The position numbers and the translations under genes were made by a program. The notes beneath the pieces are model-generated. The model was given only the letters and a program-made list of their open reading frames with translations, made no database searches and had not been told where the DNA came from. A DNA stretch of 64,000 bases from Streptomyces akebiae (lineage in GTDB: Bacteria > Actinomycetota > Actinomycetes > Streptomycetales > Streptomycetaceae): NCBI RefSeq assembly GCF_019599145.1, contig NZ_CP080647.1:7874001-7938000 (forward strand). Direction: 5' to 3'. Every line of letters begins with the position of its first letter. Within the stretch, counting starts at the first letter, position 1. Positions 1 through 9,289 of this stretch are shown here, piece after piece.

Positions 1-424
<424 letters not shown>

Positions 425-466
425 GGCGTCCGAGCCTCAGCCCCTGTCACGTCGAGAAGCACAGGG

Positions 467-493
467 CGGCCCGCGGGAACTCCCCGCGGGCCG
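467..493. terminator. Hairpin terminator between convergent uvrA and pfkB-type kinase
   Basis: A perfect 11-bp stem (467-477 pairs with 483-493) encloses a 5-nt loop. It lies 43 bases after the uvrA stop and 40 bases before the stop of the convergent kinase gene, so it can serve both strands. There is no U-tract, as is common in Streptomyces. Confidence 0.75.
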
Positions 494-532
494 TCGCCTG
501 TTCACCCGTCAGCCGCCCCGGCCCACCGGCGG

Positions 533-1474
533 TCAGCCCTCTCGCACCTCGGGTGCGAGGGACGGCGGCTCGCCCACCTCCGCCGCGTACGGGGGCTGCG
601 CGCCCGCTCGGGAGCAGGTGATCGCCGCCGCGCGGGCCGCGAAGCGGAGCAGACCGGCCCAGTCCTCGGCGCCCAGGGCTGCGACGGCCGCGTCGGAGAG
701 GGCGTCCCGGGCCGCCAGGCCGTGCAGGAGGGCCGCGTTGACGGTGTCACCGGCGCCGATGGTGTCGACGACATCGGTCTTCTCGCCCGGTACGGAGTGC
801 CTCCCACCCACCCGGGTGTGGACGGTCAGCCCCTCGCCGCCGTGGGTGACGACGACGGCGGCCGGTCCGGAGTCCAGCCACAGACGCGGAGTGCCGCCGA
901 GCCACCGCGCGTCCTCCTCGGAGAGCTTGAGCAACGACACCGAGGGCAGCCAGCTGTGGAACCGGGCCCGATAGGCGTCCGCGTCCGGGATCAGACCCGG
1001 CCGGATGTTGGGGTCGAGGGCGGTGAACACGCCTTGGGCGGCGGTCGTGTGCAGCAGCTTCTCGTACGCGCTCGCGCCGGGCTCCAGGACCAGTGAGCAG
1101 GTGCCGAAGGAGACGGCCCGGGTGCCCTCGGGAAGCCGGTCGGGCGTCACGAACAGGCGGTCGGCGCTGCCCTCGACGTAGAAGGAGTACCGGGCCGAGC
1201 CGTCCGTGCCGATCGAGGCCAGGGCGAGGGTCGTGGGCTCGGGGCCCCGCTGCACGGCGGCCACGTCCACCCCCGCCTCGCGCAGGCCGGCCAGCAGGGC
1301 CTCTCCGTAGACGTCGTACGACACCCGGGAGCAGAAGGAGGTGGGGGAGCCGAGACGGCCGAGCGCCACGGCCGTGTTGTAGGGGCCGCCGCCGCGGGCC
1401 GGCCGCAGCTCCACGAGCACGCCCGCGCCCTGCGGGACGAGGTCGATCAGGGCTTCACCGGCGACGACGATCAC
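533..1474 (-). CDS. PfkB-family carbohydrate kinase (fructokinase-like)
   Basis: A 313-residue cytosolic sugar kinase of the ribokinase/PfkB family. The start has the MIVVAGEALIDLVP beta-strand of the sugar site, a GGGPYNTAVALGRLG substrate-binding segment near residues 28-42, and the ATP-site motif DTIGAGD at 237-243, in which Asp243 is the expected catalytic base. Length and motif order match fructokinase-like members. The exact sugar (fructose, ribose, a 2-keto-3-deoxy sugar or a nucleoside) cannot be told from sequence. It is read towards uvrA and lies 102 bases downstream of an HTH regulator gene on the same strand, which might control it; that link is inference. Confidence 0.88.
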   Translation of the reverse strand: MIVVAGEALIDLVPQGAGVLVELRPARGGGPYNTAVALGRLGSPTSFCSRVSYDVYGEALLAGLREAGVDVAAVQRGPEPTTLALASIGTDGSARYSFYVEGSADRLFVTPDRLPEGTRAVSFGTCSLVLEPGASAYEKLLHTTAAQGVFTALDPNIRPGLIPDADAYRARFHSWLPSVSLLKLSEEDARWLGGTPRLWLDSGPAAVVVTHGGEGLTVHTRVGGRHSVPGEKTDVVDTIGAGDTVNAALLHGLAARDALSDAAVAALGAEDWAGLLRFAARAAAITCSRAGAQPPYAAEVGEPPSLAPEVREG

Positions 1475-1576
1475 GGGACGGATCCTTTCTGGGGGCTTCC
1501 GGCCGGAAAGTATCGCAAAGGCGTGCGCATCGCGACGGGCGTCCGCCCCGGTGCCGGGCCTCCGCTCCGCAGCCGC

Positions 1577-2560
1577 TCACTCCCAGTCCCAGCCGATTCC
1601 CACGATCCCCGTCCGTACCCGGGGTTCGACGAGGTGCACCGAGCGGTGGAGGCCGCTCAGGGCGAGGTTCTGCCGGCCGCCGCGCGGGGCCGCGGCGGAG
1701 TGCTGGCTGAAGCGGTGGCAGCGCAGGGGCAGGGCACGTTCGTCGAAGCGGACCTGGAGGGCGTACTGGCCGCCCGTGGAGCGGAAGCCGCGGACGTACT
1801 CGGTGCAGACACCGGCCGTGCCGTCGTCGAAGCCGTAGCGGAAGAGGTGTGTGTCGCCGCTGCGCAGCCGGGTGTCGAAGAGCAGCTCGGCGACCAGGAC
1901 ACCGGTGTCCCGGTCCCAGCGCACCCGCCCGCTGCGGCAGTTCTCCAGGGCACGGACGCCCATCCGCTCCGGGGCGCAGCCCGGGTCGCCGTGGTGGACG
2001 GCCACATAGCGGTCCACACCGTCCTTGTGGGCGCGCACGATCTGCTGGGACTCGCGGCCCAACAGCTCCCGACAGGCACCGACCCGGACCCGCTCGTGGT
2101 GGCCGATGGTGTGCACCCCGCTGTCGCGCGGCACCTCCAGTTCGGCGAGAAGTCGTTCGAGGACGCCGGAGGCCTCCACGACGGAGCGGTACGAGCGGCC
2201 GGCGGGGCGTCGCGGACCGGACTGCTCGTCGGCCCGGGCGAGCAGCCGGATCAGCGACTCGTCCGGGAGCTGGAGGATCTCCTCCAGGGCCCGCACCGCC
2301 CGCAGCGACTCAGGACGCTGCGGGCGCCGGGCGCCCTGCTGCCAGTAACTGAGGCTGGTGACACCGACCTTGACCCCGTGGCGCGTCAGGTGGTGCTGCA
2401 CGCGCTGCAGCGGCAGTCCGCGGGCGGCGATCGCGGCGCGCAGGGCGACATGGAAGGGGCCGCCCCGCAGGGCCGACTCCAGCTCCGCCGCGGCGACGTC
2501 CGCGACGGCTGCGACGTCCGTGACCGCCGCGACGTCCGCGTGCTCTGTGGCGTGCCGCAT
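1577..2560 (-). CDS. XRE-type helix-turn-helix DNA-binding protein
   Basis: About 327 residues from ATG at 2560, which follows a purine-rich ribosome site; an open frame runs further upstream but lacks a good start. Residues roughly 35-110 form a helical segment in which VGVTSLSYWQQGARRPQRPESL has the look of an XRE/Cro HTH recognition region, followed by an acidic leucine-rich helix. The remaining 200 residues contain many charged beta-strand-like stretches and no domain I can name. The N-terminus has short DVAAV repeats from a repeated GACGTC-rich sequence. Homologues with this layout are usually annotated as hypothetical regulators. Target and ligand are unknown. Confidence 0.7.
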   Translation of the reverse strand: MRHATEHADVAAVTDVAAVADVAAAELESALRGGPFHVALRAAIAARGLPLQRVQHHLTRHGVKVGVTSLSYWQQGARRPQRPESLRAVRALEEILQLPDESLIRLLARADEQSGPRRPAGRSYRSVVEASGVLERLLAELEVPRDSGVHTIGHHERVRVGACRELLGRESQQIVRAHKDGVDRYVAVHHGDPGCAPERMGVRALENCRSGRVRWDRDTGVLVAELLFDTRLRSGDTHLFRYGFDDGTAGVCTEYVRGFRSTGGQYALQVRFDERALPLRCHRFSQHSAAAPRGGRQNLALSGLHRSVHLVEPRVRTGIVGIGWDWE

Positions 2561-2788
2561 GCAGGGACCTTTCCGTAGACGAGTGCGAGTGCGCGACGTG
2601 TGCTCGGGACCGCGCGTGCCGATCGGGCACCCGGCGGACGCTCGGGGCCCCAGGAACCCTGGGCGGCCGTCCGTCTTCACATCCGTAGGACCGCGTTCCT
2701 CGCCCCGAGTTCCCCCGCATTGAAGCGTGTTGACCAAGTCCCGACAACACCTGCCGCGTGACATGGCCGGACACCGTCGCCGGGATCG

Positions 2789-3163
2789 TCACGGCGCGGA
2801 CGGCCCGTGACCGGGCCCCGACAGGTCCCGCAGCGCCTCTCCCGAAAGCTTCGACTTGTGCAGAAAACCCCGGGCGGGACTGGCGGCGACGAGTTCCTGG
2901 ATGTCGTCCAGCGGGTGCGTGGAGATGAGGACGATGACGGAGGCGGCCGTGCGGGCGAGCCTCGGCGCGAGCTCCAGTCCGCTCTCGCCGTCCAGGTCGA
3001 TGTCCAGCAGGACCAGATCCGGGGCCAGTTCCACGACCCGTGCCAGCGCCTCCGTGCCCGTGGACGCCACCCCGACGACGGATACGCCGTCGCGCTCCAG
3101 CAGCTTACGGGCGGCCTCCAGGAACCGGGCACTGTCATCGACGATGAGACAGCGCATGGACAT
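2789..3163 (-). CDS. Stand-alone response-regulator receiver domain
   Basis: About 124 residues that make up a CheY-like receiver and little else. The N-terminus reads MRCLIVDDS (acidic pair), the middle has LVLLDIDL with the phosphoacceptor Asp, and a Lys in HKSKLS sits where the conserved lysine belongs. No DNA-binding output domain follows, only a short Gly/Pro-rich end. I prefer ATG 3163: a GGAAGG lies 8 nt upstream, whereas GTG 3169 would be only 2 nt from it. It is divergent from the lipoprotein-kinase genes and shares a 16-bp upstream element with the response regulator at 9290, so it probably belongs to the same circuit as a phosphate sink or protein-interaction regulator. Confidence 0.85.
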   Translation of the reverse strand: MSMRCLIVDDSARFLEAARKLLERDGVSVVGVASTGTEALARVVELAPDLVLLDIDLDGESGLELAPRLARTAASVIVLISTHPLDDIQELVAASPARGFLHKSKLSGEALRDLSGPGHGPSAP

Positions 3164-3197
3164 GGGCACAGCCTTCCAAGGTGGTCAGGGCCATACA

Positions 3198-3213
3198 TTC
3201 CGGCTAGCCGTAA
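3198..3213. promoter_or_regulatory. Shared 16-bp element with CGGCTAGCCG palindrome (copy 1)
   Basis: The sequence TTCCGGCTAGCCGTAA contains the perfect 10-bp palindrome CGGCTAGCCG at 3201-3210. It lies 35-50 bases upstream of the stand-alone receiver gene and 155 bases upstream of the first lipoprotein gene. The same 16 bases recur at 9211-9226, upstream of the LuxR-type regulator. An operator for that regulator is the simplest reading; this is inferred from position and identity only. Confidence 0.5.
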
Positions 3214-3367
3214 AGTGTCGTCGCCGACGGACACCCGTCAGCGGGAACCCGCTCAAGTGCTGCGCCGGGTCGAGGGGTTCACTCTCACTCAGGGAATCGC
3301 ACACGACACGAGGAGTAGCATGTCGTGGCCCTGGGGGCCGTGCCGTCCGGTCGAGTGGGGGTGTGCG

Positions 3368-4762
3368 ATGAAGACGCAACGCCGGGACCTCGGAAAACGT
3401 CCCGTCCGCCGTGCCCTGCTGTCGGGCGCGGCGGCCGTCGTGCTGCTCCTGACCGGCTGTGGCGCCGGTGACGGCGACGGCCGGGTGGACGAGGAGGACA
3501 AGGCGGCGGGCGACACGACCTGTGACGGCAGGATCGACGGCACCGCACACATCACGATGTGGTTCCACGCGGGCCAGAGCGGCGAGCAGACCACGCTGAG
3601 GAGCCAGGTCAAGGAGTTCAACCGAGCCCAGGAACAGGTACGGGTCGAACTGGTCACCCTGCCCGAGCAGCGCCCGTACACCGAGCTGGTGCTGTCCGCG
3701 GCGGCCAGCGGCGATCTGCCGGACCTGCTCGACTTCGACGGCCCGAACCTCTACAGCTACGCCTGGTCCGGCACGCTCAGGCCGATCGACTCCTGCGTAC
3801 CCGCGAGGACCAGGAAGGACCTGCTGCCCTCCCTCCGCGAACAGGGCACGTACGACGGGCGGCTGTGGGGGGTCGGCACGTTCGACTCCGGACTCGGCCT
3901 GTACGTACGGCCGTCGGTGCTGAAGGACGCGGGCGTGCGCATCCCGAAGGGGATCGACGACGCCTGGACCGCCGACGAGTTCACGGGGATCCTGCGCACG
4001 CTGCGCGAGGCGGGCTACGAGGCGCCGCTCGACCTGAACTTCATCGACTCCAAGACCGCCGACGAGTGGAACACCTACGCCTTCGCGCCGGCCGTGTGGT
4101 CCGCCGGCGGCGACCTCATCGACCCCGAGGAGTTCCGCACGGCCGACGGGTTCCTCAACAGCCCCGAGTCCGTCGAGGCGCTCACCACCATGCAGCGCTG
4201 GGTGGAGGAGGGATACGTCGACAGGGACCGGAAGGAGGACAAGAGCGCCTTCGTGAAGGGCCGCACACCCATCTCCTGGATGGGGCACTGGAAGTACGGG
4301 GAGTTCAGCGAGGCCCACCCCGGCGACGTGGCGATCGTGCCGCTGCCCGACTTCGGCACGGGCACCGTCACCGGCATGGGGTCCTGGCAGTGGGGCATCC
4401 CCTCCGGGGACGCCGACGGCGACGCGGTGTGGCGCTTCCTGGAGTACCTGCTGCGCCCCGAACAGGTGGCCAGGATGAGCGAGGCCAACGGCGCGATCCC
4501 GGGGACCGAGGGCGCCGTGAAGCTGTCCCCGCTGTACGACGAGGACGGCGCGGAGCGGCTGTTCATCGAGCAGTTGCGCGGCGGTGCCGCCCGGCCGAGG
4601 CCGCAGACACCGGCGTACCCGGCGGTCACCGTCGCCTTCTCGCACGCGGTCGCCGACATCGTCTTCTCCGGAGCGCCCGTCGAGAGGACGCTGGACGACG
4701 CGGTCGAGGCCATCGACCAGGACCTCGCCGCCCACGACGGTTACCCGAAGAGCGGCCCGTGA
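3368..4762 (+). CDS. Extracellular sugar-type solute-binding lipoprotein 1
   Basis: A 464-residue family 1 solute-binding protein. It has a twin-Arg/Lys N-terminus, a hydrophobic stretch and a lipobox LLTGC with the lipidated Cys at residue 31. The mature part has the type I binding-protein layout: TMWFHAG strand, DLLDFDGPNLYSYAW, a hinge with WTADEFTGILRTLRE, and the C-terminal ANGAIPG and RPRPQTPAYP segments. Two cysteines (TCDGRI near the N-terminus and IDSCV) are conserved in the next gene and may pair. ATG 3320 is an alternative start with a stronger GAGGAG site but would add an odd 16-residue leader. No ABC permease or ATPase is adjacent; the gene leads into a sensor-kinase operon, suggesting a sensing role. 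Confidence 0.85.
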   Translation: MKTQRRDLGKRPVRRALLSGAAAVVLLLTGCGAGDGDGRVDEEDKAAGDTTCDGRIDGTAHITMWFHAGQSGEQTTLRSQVKEFNRAQEQVRVELVTLPEQRPYTELVLSAAASGDLPDLLDFDGPNLYSYAWSGTLRPIDSCVPARTRKDLLPSLREQGTYDGRLWGVGTFDSGLGLYVRPSVLKDAGVRIPKGIDDAWTADEFTGILRTLREAGYEAPLDLNFIDSKTADEWNTYAFAPAVWSAGGDLIDPEEFRTADGFLNSPESVEALTTMQRWVEEGYVDRDRKEDKSAFVKGRTPISWMGHWKYGEFSEAHPGDVAIVPLPDFGTGTVTGMGSWQWGIPSGDADGDAVWRFLEYLLRPEQVARMSEANGAIPGTEGAVKLSPLYDEDGAERLFIEQLRGGAARPRPQTPAYPAVTVAFSHAVADIVFSGAPVERTLDDAVEAIDQDLAAHDGYPKSGP

Positions 4763-6165
4763 CCCGCTCCGCCCGCCCCCGGCGAAACGCTCCCCGACTG
4801 CCCGGACGGACCGCCGCTTCGAGGACGTCGCACCGCGCGCGGGCGGCGCTCGTGCTCTGCATGACCCTGCTGCTCGGGGGCTGCGAGGCGGGCGGGGACC
4901 ACGGCGAGCAGCACCCCCGGCGGACCGCCGACGCGACCTGCGACGGGCGCATCGACGACCCCGCGCAGATCACGCTGTGGTTCCACCAGCCGTCGGCGCG
5001 CGGTGAGCTGGAGGCCGTACGCGCCCAGGTCCGGGCGTTCAACACCGCCCAGGACGAGGTGACGGTCCGCCTCGTGGACGTCCCGGAGGGCGACTACGAG
5101 GACCTGGTCCGCACGGCCGCCGCCGACGGGGAACTGCCCGACCTGCTCGACTTCGACGCGCCGAAGCTGTTCAGCCACGCCTGGGCCGGCCACCTGAGGC
5201 CGATCGACTCCTGCGTCCCGAAGTCCCTGCGCGCGGACCTGCTCCCCTCCGTCCTCGAACAGGGCACCTACCGGGGCCGGCTGTGGGGCCTCGGCACGTT
5301 CGACTCCGGACTCGGCCTGTACGTACGGCCGTCGGTGCTGAGGGACGCGGGCGTGCGCATCCCGAAGGGCGTCTCCGACGCCTGGACCGCCGACGAGTTC
5401 ACCGGCATCCTGAAGAAGCTGCGCATCCTGGGCTACGACAGACCCCTCGACCTCCAGCTGCCGTGGGCCGACACCGAATGGGGGACGTACGGCTTCGCGC
5501 CGGCCGTCTGGTCGGCGGGCGGCGACCTGATCGAGCGATCCACCTATCGAACGGCCGACGGAGTGCTCAACGGGCCGCGGTCGGTCGAGGCGCTGACGAC
5601 GCTGCAGGGCTGGGCGAAGGCGGGATACGTGGACGCGAACAAGGACCTCGACGCCTTCCAGAAGGGCCGCAGTCCCGTGTCCTGGACCGGTCACTGGTGG
5701 TACGGGCGCTACACCGAGGCCCACCCCGGCGACGTGGCGATCGTGCCCCTGCCCGACTTCGGCACGGGCAGCGCCACCGGGATGGGTTCCTGGCAGTGGG
5801 GCGTACCCGCGGGCGGGGCCGACGGCGACGCGGTCTGGCGCTTTCTGTCCTTCCTGCTGCGCCCCGACGAAGTCCTGCGGATGACGGACGCCAACGGCGG
5901 GATCCCCGCCACCGGCACCGCGATCGAACGCACCGACGCGTTCGCCGAGGGAGGGCCCGCGCGCCTCTACATAGACCAGCTGCGGGGCGGCACCGCCCGC
6001 CCCCGGCCGCAGACCCCCGCCTACCCGGCGATCACCGACGCCTTCGCCGAGGCGTTCGCGAAGATCATGCGGGGAGCGGCGGTACGGCCCGCCCTGGACG
6101 AGGCGGTCCGCGCCGTCGACAAGGACCTGGCGGACCACGGTCACTACCCCCCGACCGGACCGTGA
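4759..6165 (+). CDS. Extracellular sugar-type solute-binding lipoprotein 2 (tandem paralogue)
   Basis: A 468-residue paralogue of the preceding lipoprotein. Its GTG start at 4759 overlaps the upstream stop by 4 bases. A basic leader and LLGGC lipobox place the lipidated Cys at residue 42. From there the two proteins align throughout: TCDGRI, LPDLLDFD, PIDSCVP, GLGTFDSGLGLYVRPSVL, DAWTADEFTGIL, FAPAVWSAGGDLI, PLPDFGTG and RPRPQTPAYPAIT all recur, so this is a tandem duplication followed by divergence in the ligand-facing parts. The stop lies 9 bases before the sensor kinase start, so translation is probably coupled. Whether the pair feeds a distant transporter or presents ligand to the kinase is not settled by sequence; I favour the latter. 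Confidence 0.85.
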   Translation: MTRSARPRRNAPRLPGRTAASRTSHRARAALVLCMTLLLGGCEAGGDHGEQHPRRTADATCDGRIDDPAQITLWFHQPSARGELEAVRAQVRAFNTAQDEVTVRLVDVPEGDYEDLVRTAAADGELPDLLDFDAPKLFSHAWAGHLRPIDSCVPKSLRADLLPSVLEQGTYRGRLWGLGTFDSGLGLYVRPSVLRDAGVRIPKGVSDAWTADEFTGILKKLRILGYDRPLDLQLPWADTEWGTYGFAPAVWSAGGDLIERSTYRTADGVLNGPRSVEALTTLQGWAKAGYVDANKDLDAFQKGRSPVSWTGHWWYGRYTEAHPGDVAIVPLPDFGTGSATGMGSWQWGVPAGGADGDAVWRFLSFLLRPDEVLRMTDANGGIPATGTAIERTDAFAEGGPARLYIDQLRGGTARPRPQTPAYPAITDAFAEAFAKIMRGAAVRPALDEAVRAVDKDLADHGHYPPTGP

Positions 6166-6174
6166 GGCCCGGCC

Positions 6175-8982
6175 GTGCTCCGCCCACCGCCCAGCCGACC
6201 AGCCCCCGCGCCGCGCCCCGCGGCGGAACCGGCACCCCGCCGCGCCACGACCGCGGACACCGTCCCGTTCCTGGCCCGGCTGCGCGTCGCCCGCAAGCTG
6301 ACGCTGCTCGTCCTGCTGCCGGTCACCGTCCTGCTGGCCGTCACCGCGGTCGCCGCCGTCGCCCAGTGGCGGGAGGCCCGGACCCTGCGCGACTTCGACA
6401 CCGCGATCGAGGTGTCCTTCGAGATCAGCGAGGTCTCCGACGCCGTCGCCCGTGAGCGCATCGCCGCGGTGGAGGCCCGGCTGAGCGCCGGTCCGGACAC
6501 CCTGCGCCGGCGGTCGGAGGCCCAGCGGATCACCGACCACACCCTGCGACGGGCCTTCGAGGAGACCGTCGGCCGGACGGAGTCCGACGACGCCGGGATC
6601 CTCGACGCCGTACGCCGCCAACTGCACGCCCTCCGGGTCCAGACGGGCACCGGGTCGCTCCAGGCGCAGACCGTCGCCCAGCGGTACGAGGCCATCGAGA
6701 ACAAGGTGCTCGACATCGTCGCCGGCCTCGAAGCCGGACGTCCCACCAGGGCCTCGGGCCGGGCGGCGGACGCCCACATCGCGATGCTGCGGGCCGTCGC
6801 CGCCGCCGAGAGCGAACGCGCGGAGCTCGCCATCCTCTTCCACACGCCCAGCGACGGACGCACCACCGCCACCGCGGGCCGCTGGACCGAGCTGGAGAAG
6901 GCCCAGCTCAGGGCGTTCCAGCAGACCGCGTCGGACGAGCTGAAGGCCGAACTGCACACCGCGAGCTTCCGGGCCCCCGGACGCGCCGTCCGCACGGCCC
7001 GCGACCTGGTCGCCGACCCCGATCCCCGGCCCGCCGAATGGCCCGCGTACGACGACTGGCTCAGCGAGTCCGAGGACTACGCCGACGCCCTGCGCGGCAT
7101 CCGTGACCGGGCCGCCCGGGAACTCGACGACACCGCCCACCGCGACCTGCGCACCACCCGGACCCGGACCTTCACCGAACTCACGATCTGCCTCGTCGTC
7201 CTGGCCCTCGTCATCTTCTTCGCGCTGACCCTGTGCCGCTCGATCACCCGCCCCCTCGGCCAGGTCTCCGAGGGCGCCCGGGCCCTGTCGGACGGCGATC
7301 TCTCGTACGACATCCGCTACACGGGACACGACGAACTCGGCGACGTCGCCGACACGTTCCGCGAGCTGCGGGTGACCAGCGAGCGGCTGGCGGGCGAGAT
7401 CCGGGCCATGAACACGGCGATCGACGCGGGCCGGCTCGGACACCGGGCCGACGTCGACTCCTTCCACGGCACCTGGGCCCAGCTGCTGGGCGGCATGAAC
7501 GGCACCATGGCGTCCTTCGCCGCGGCCCACGGCCGGCGCCGACGGGCCGAACGGGAACTGGAGGGCATCTTCAACCTCTCCCTGGACCTGCTCTGCATCT
7601 GCGGCGTCGACGGCTACTTCAAGCGCGTCAACCCCGCCTTCGAACGCACCCTGGGCTATCCGGTCCGGACACTGACCTCCCGGCCGTTCCTCGACTTCGT
7701 CCACGAGGACGACCGGGACAGCACCCGGGCGGCCGTGGCGCTGCTGGCGAGCGGCGCCGAGGTCGCCGAGTTCGAGAACCGGTACCTGCGTGCCGACGGA
7801 ACCGAACGCTGGCTCCAGTGGAGCGCCCGCTCGGTCCCCGAGGAGGGCCTCATCTACTCCGCCGCCCGCGACGTGACCGAGAGCCGCCGCGCCGCGCTCG
7901 AACAGGCCGCGCTGCGCCGGGTCGCCACCGCGGTCGCGCGCGGCGTGCCGCCGTCCGACGTGTTCGCGACGGTGGCCGAGGAGGTCGCGTCGCTGCTGGG
8001 CACGGCCGCGGCCGTCATACGGTACGAGCCCGGCGGCGGCATCAAGGTCCTCGGGATCGCGCACGCGCGCGTGGACGACGTCGAGGCCGCCTGCCTGACC
8101 CGCCGGGAGGCGCCCGCCAGGACCATCGACGAGGTGGCCCGGACCCGGTGCGTGGCCCGGTCGGACACCTCCGTGGGCGCCCCCATCGTCGTGGACGGCC
8201 GCATCTGGGGAGTGGTCGTGGCCGCCTCGCTGCTCGATCCGCTGCCCGACGGTGCCGAGTCGCGGCTCGCCGACTTCACGGGGCTGATCGCCACCGCGAT
8301 CGCCAACGCCGACAGCCGGGACCAGCTGACCGCCTCACGCGCGCGCGTGGTGGCCGCGGGCGACGCCTCACGGCGCCGCATCGAACGCGACCTTCACGAC
8401 GGTGTCCAGCAGCGCCTGGTCTCCCTCCAGCTGGAGCTGCGGATGACGGAGACCCTGGTGGACGACCCCTCCTCGGAACTCGCCCGACAACTGGACCACC
8501 TGGCCAAGGGCCTCGACGACACCTTCCAGGACCTGCTCCAGGTCGCCCGGGGCATCCACCCGGCCGTCCTCTCCAAGGGCGGCCTGGGCCCCGCCCTGCG
8601 CTCCCTGGCCCGCCGCTGCGCCATCCCCGTGGAGCTCGACCTCGGATTCGCCCGCACCCGCTTCCCGGAACAGGTCGAGGTGGCCGCGTACTACGTCACC
8701 TCCGAGAGCCTCACCAACGCCGTCAAGCACGCGCGCGCGAGCGTGGTGACCGTGGCGGCCGAGGAACACCCGGGCGTGCTGGAACTGCTCATCCGGGACG
8801 ACGGCGTCGGGGGAGCCGAACCCGACCGGGGATCGGGACTGATCGGGCTCATCGACCGGGTGGAAGCGATCGGCGGCAGGTTGACGGTCACCAGCCCGCC
8901 CGGCGAAGGGACGACGTTGAGCGTGCGGCTGCCGCTGCCCCGGCCCGGGGAGGCCGCGACGGCCGACGCGACACGCGTATGA
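6175..8982 (+). CDS. Membrane sensor histidine kinase with NIT-like, HAMP, PAS and GAF domains
   Basis: A 935-residue NarX/NreB-class kinase starting at GTG 6175. A Pro/Ala-rich cytosolic tail precedes transmembrane segment 1 (about 42-62). An all-helical extracellular region to about 330 resembles nitrate/nitrite (NIT) sensor domains, and transmembrane segment 2 spans about 333-353. HAMP follows (RSITRPLGQ onward), then a second HAMP-like stretch, a PAS domain (about 460-580), a GAF-like domain (about 600-715), the HisKA_3 H-box RRRIERDLHDG with phospho-His741, and an HATPase with NAVKHA and GSGLIGLIDR. It sits 9 bases behind the tandem lipoproteins and about 300 bases ahead of its likely partner at 9290. 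The signal is unknown; the NIT-like fold does not prove nitrate. Confidence 0.88.
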   Translation: MLRPPPSRPAPAPRPAAEPAPRRATTADTVPFLARLRVARKLTLLVLLPVTVLLAVTAVAAVAQWREARTLRDFDTAIEVSFEISEVSDAVARERIAAVEARLSAGPDTLRRRSEAQRITDHTLRRAFEETVGRTESDDAGILDAVRRQLHALRVQTGTGSLQAQTVAQRYEAIENKVLDIVAGLEAGRPTRASGRAADAHIAMLRAVAAAESERAELAILFHTPSDGRTTATAGRWTELEKAQLRAFQQTASDELKAELHTASFRAPGRAVRTARDLVADPDPRPAEWPAYDDWLSESEDYADALRGIRDRAARELDDTAHRDLRTTRTRTFTELTICLVVLALVIFFALTLCRSITRPLGQVSEGARALSDGDLSYDIRYTGHDELGDVADTFRELRVTSERLAGEIRAMNTAIDAGRLGHRADVDSFHGTWAQLLGGMNGTMASFAAAHGRRRRAERELEGIFNLSLDLLCICGVDGYFKRVNPAFERTLGYPVRTLTSRPFLDFVHEDDRDSTRAAVALLASGAEVAEFENRYLRADGTERWLQWSARSVPEEGLIYSAARDVTESRRAALEQAALRRVATAVARGVPPSDVFATVAEEVASLLGTAAAVIRYEPGGGIKVLGIAHARVDDVEAACLTRREAPARTIDEVARTRCVARSDTSVGAPIVVDGRIWGVVVAASLLDPLPDGAESRLADFTGLIATAIANADSRDQLTASRARVVAAGDASRRRIERDLHDGVQQRLVSLQLELRMTETLVDDPSSELARQLDHLAKGLDDTFQDLLQVARGIHPAVLSKGGLGPALRSLARRCAIPVELDLGFARTRFPEQVEVAAYYVTSESLTNAVKHARASVVTVAAEEHPGVLELLIRDDGVGGAEPDRGSGLIGLIDRVEAIGGRLTVTSPPGEGTTLSVRLPLPRPGEAATADATRV

Positions 8983-9289
8983 CCGCCCGAAGCGTACGCG
9001 GTGAGGCCCGTTCAAAGGGGGGAGTCCGGGTCTCGGTACGGGCGTACGTTCCGGGCGGTCGAATCGGACGGCGGAGACGGCCGTCCGGCTCTCGGGCATG
9101 CGGAGGTCTCGCCGTCTCTCGTCAGAGGCACCGGTTCCACCCGCGGTCGCGCTTCTTCGAGCATTGCGGGCAAACGTTCAGGTGTCTTCACGGCCCGCCC
9201 CCAACTAGGCTTCCGGCTAGCCGTAAGACCGTGTTCAGGCAGGCTGTCGGGACGAACAGGACAGGTCGGGCAAGGGGGAGGCCGAGACC
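8983..9289. other. Intergenic leader before the response regulator
   Basis: This 307-base gap between kinase and regulator holds no convincing small gene. It contains the second copy of the 16-bp palindromic element (9211-9226) and, just before the next start, a GGGGGAG ribosome site. The gap suggests the response regulator has its own promoter in addition to any read-through from the kinase. Confidence 0.5.
9211..9226. promoter_or_regulatory. Shared 16-bp element with CGGCTAGCCG palindrome (copy 2)
   Basis: Identical over 16 bases to 3198-3213, with the palindrome core at 9214-9223. It lies about 65-80 bases upstream of the LuxR-type regulator start. A CTAGGCT just before it could be part of a -10 element. 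Two identical copies, one in front of each receiver gene of the island, suggest autoregulation. Confidence 0.5.

Noticed and set aside
3320..3367. ATG 3320 with a strong GAGGAG as the start of lipoprotein 1
   Set aside because: It would add a Trp/Pro/Cys-containing leader before an otherwise normal lipoprotein signal peptide; kept only as an alternative.
4741..8064. An 1107-codon open frame antisense to lipoprotein 2 and the sensor kinase
   Set aside because: Low-complexity Gly/Arg/Val sequence without motifs; the opposite strand carries two well-supported genes.
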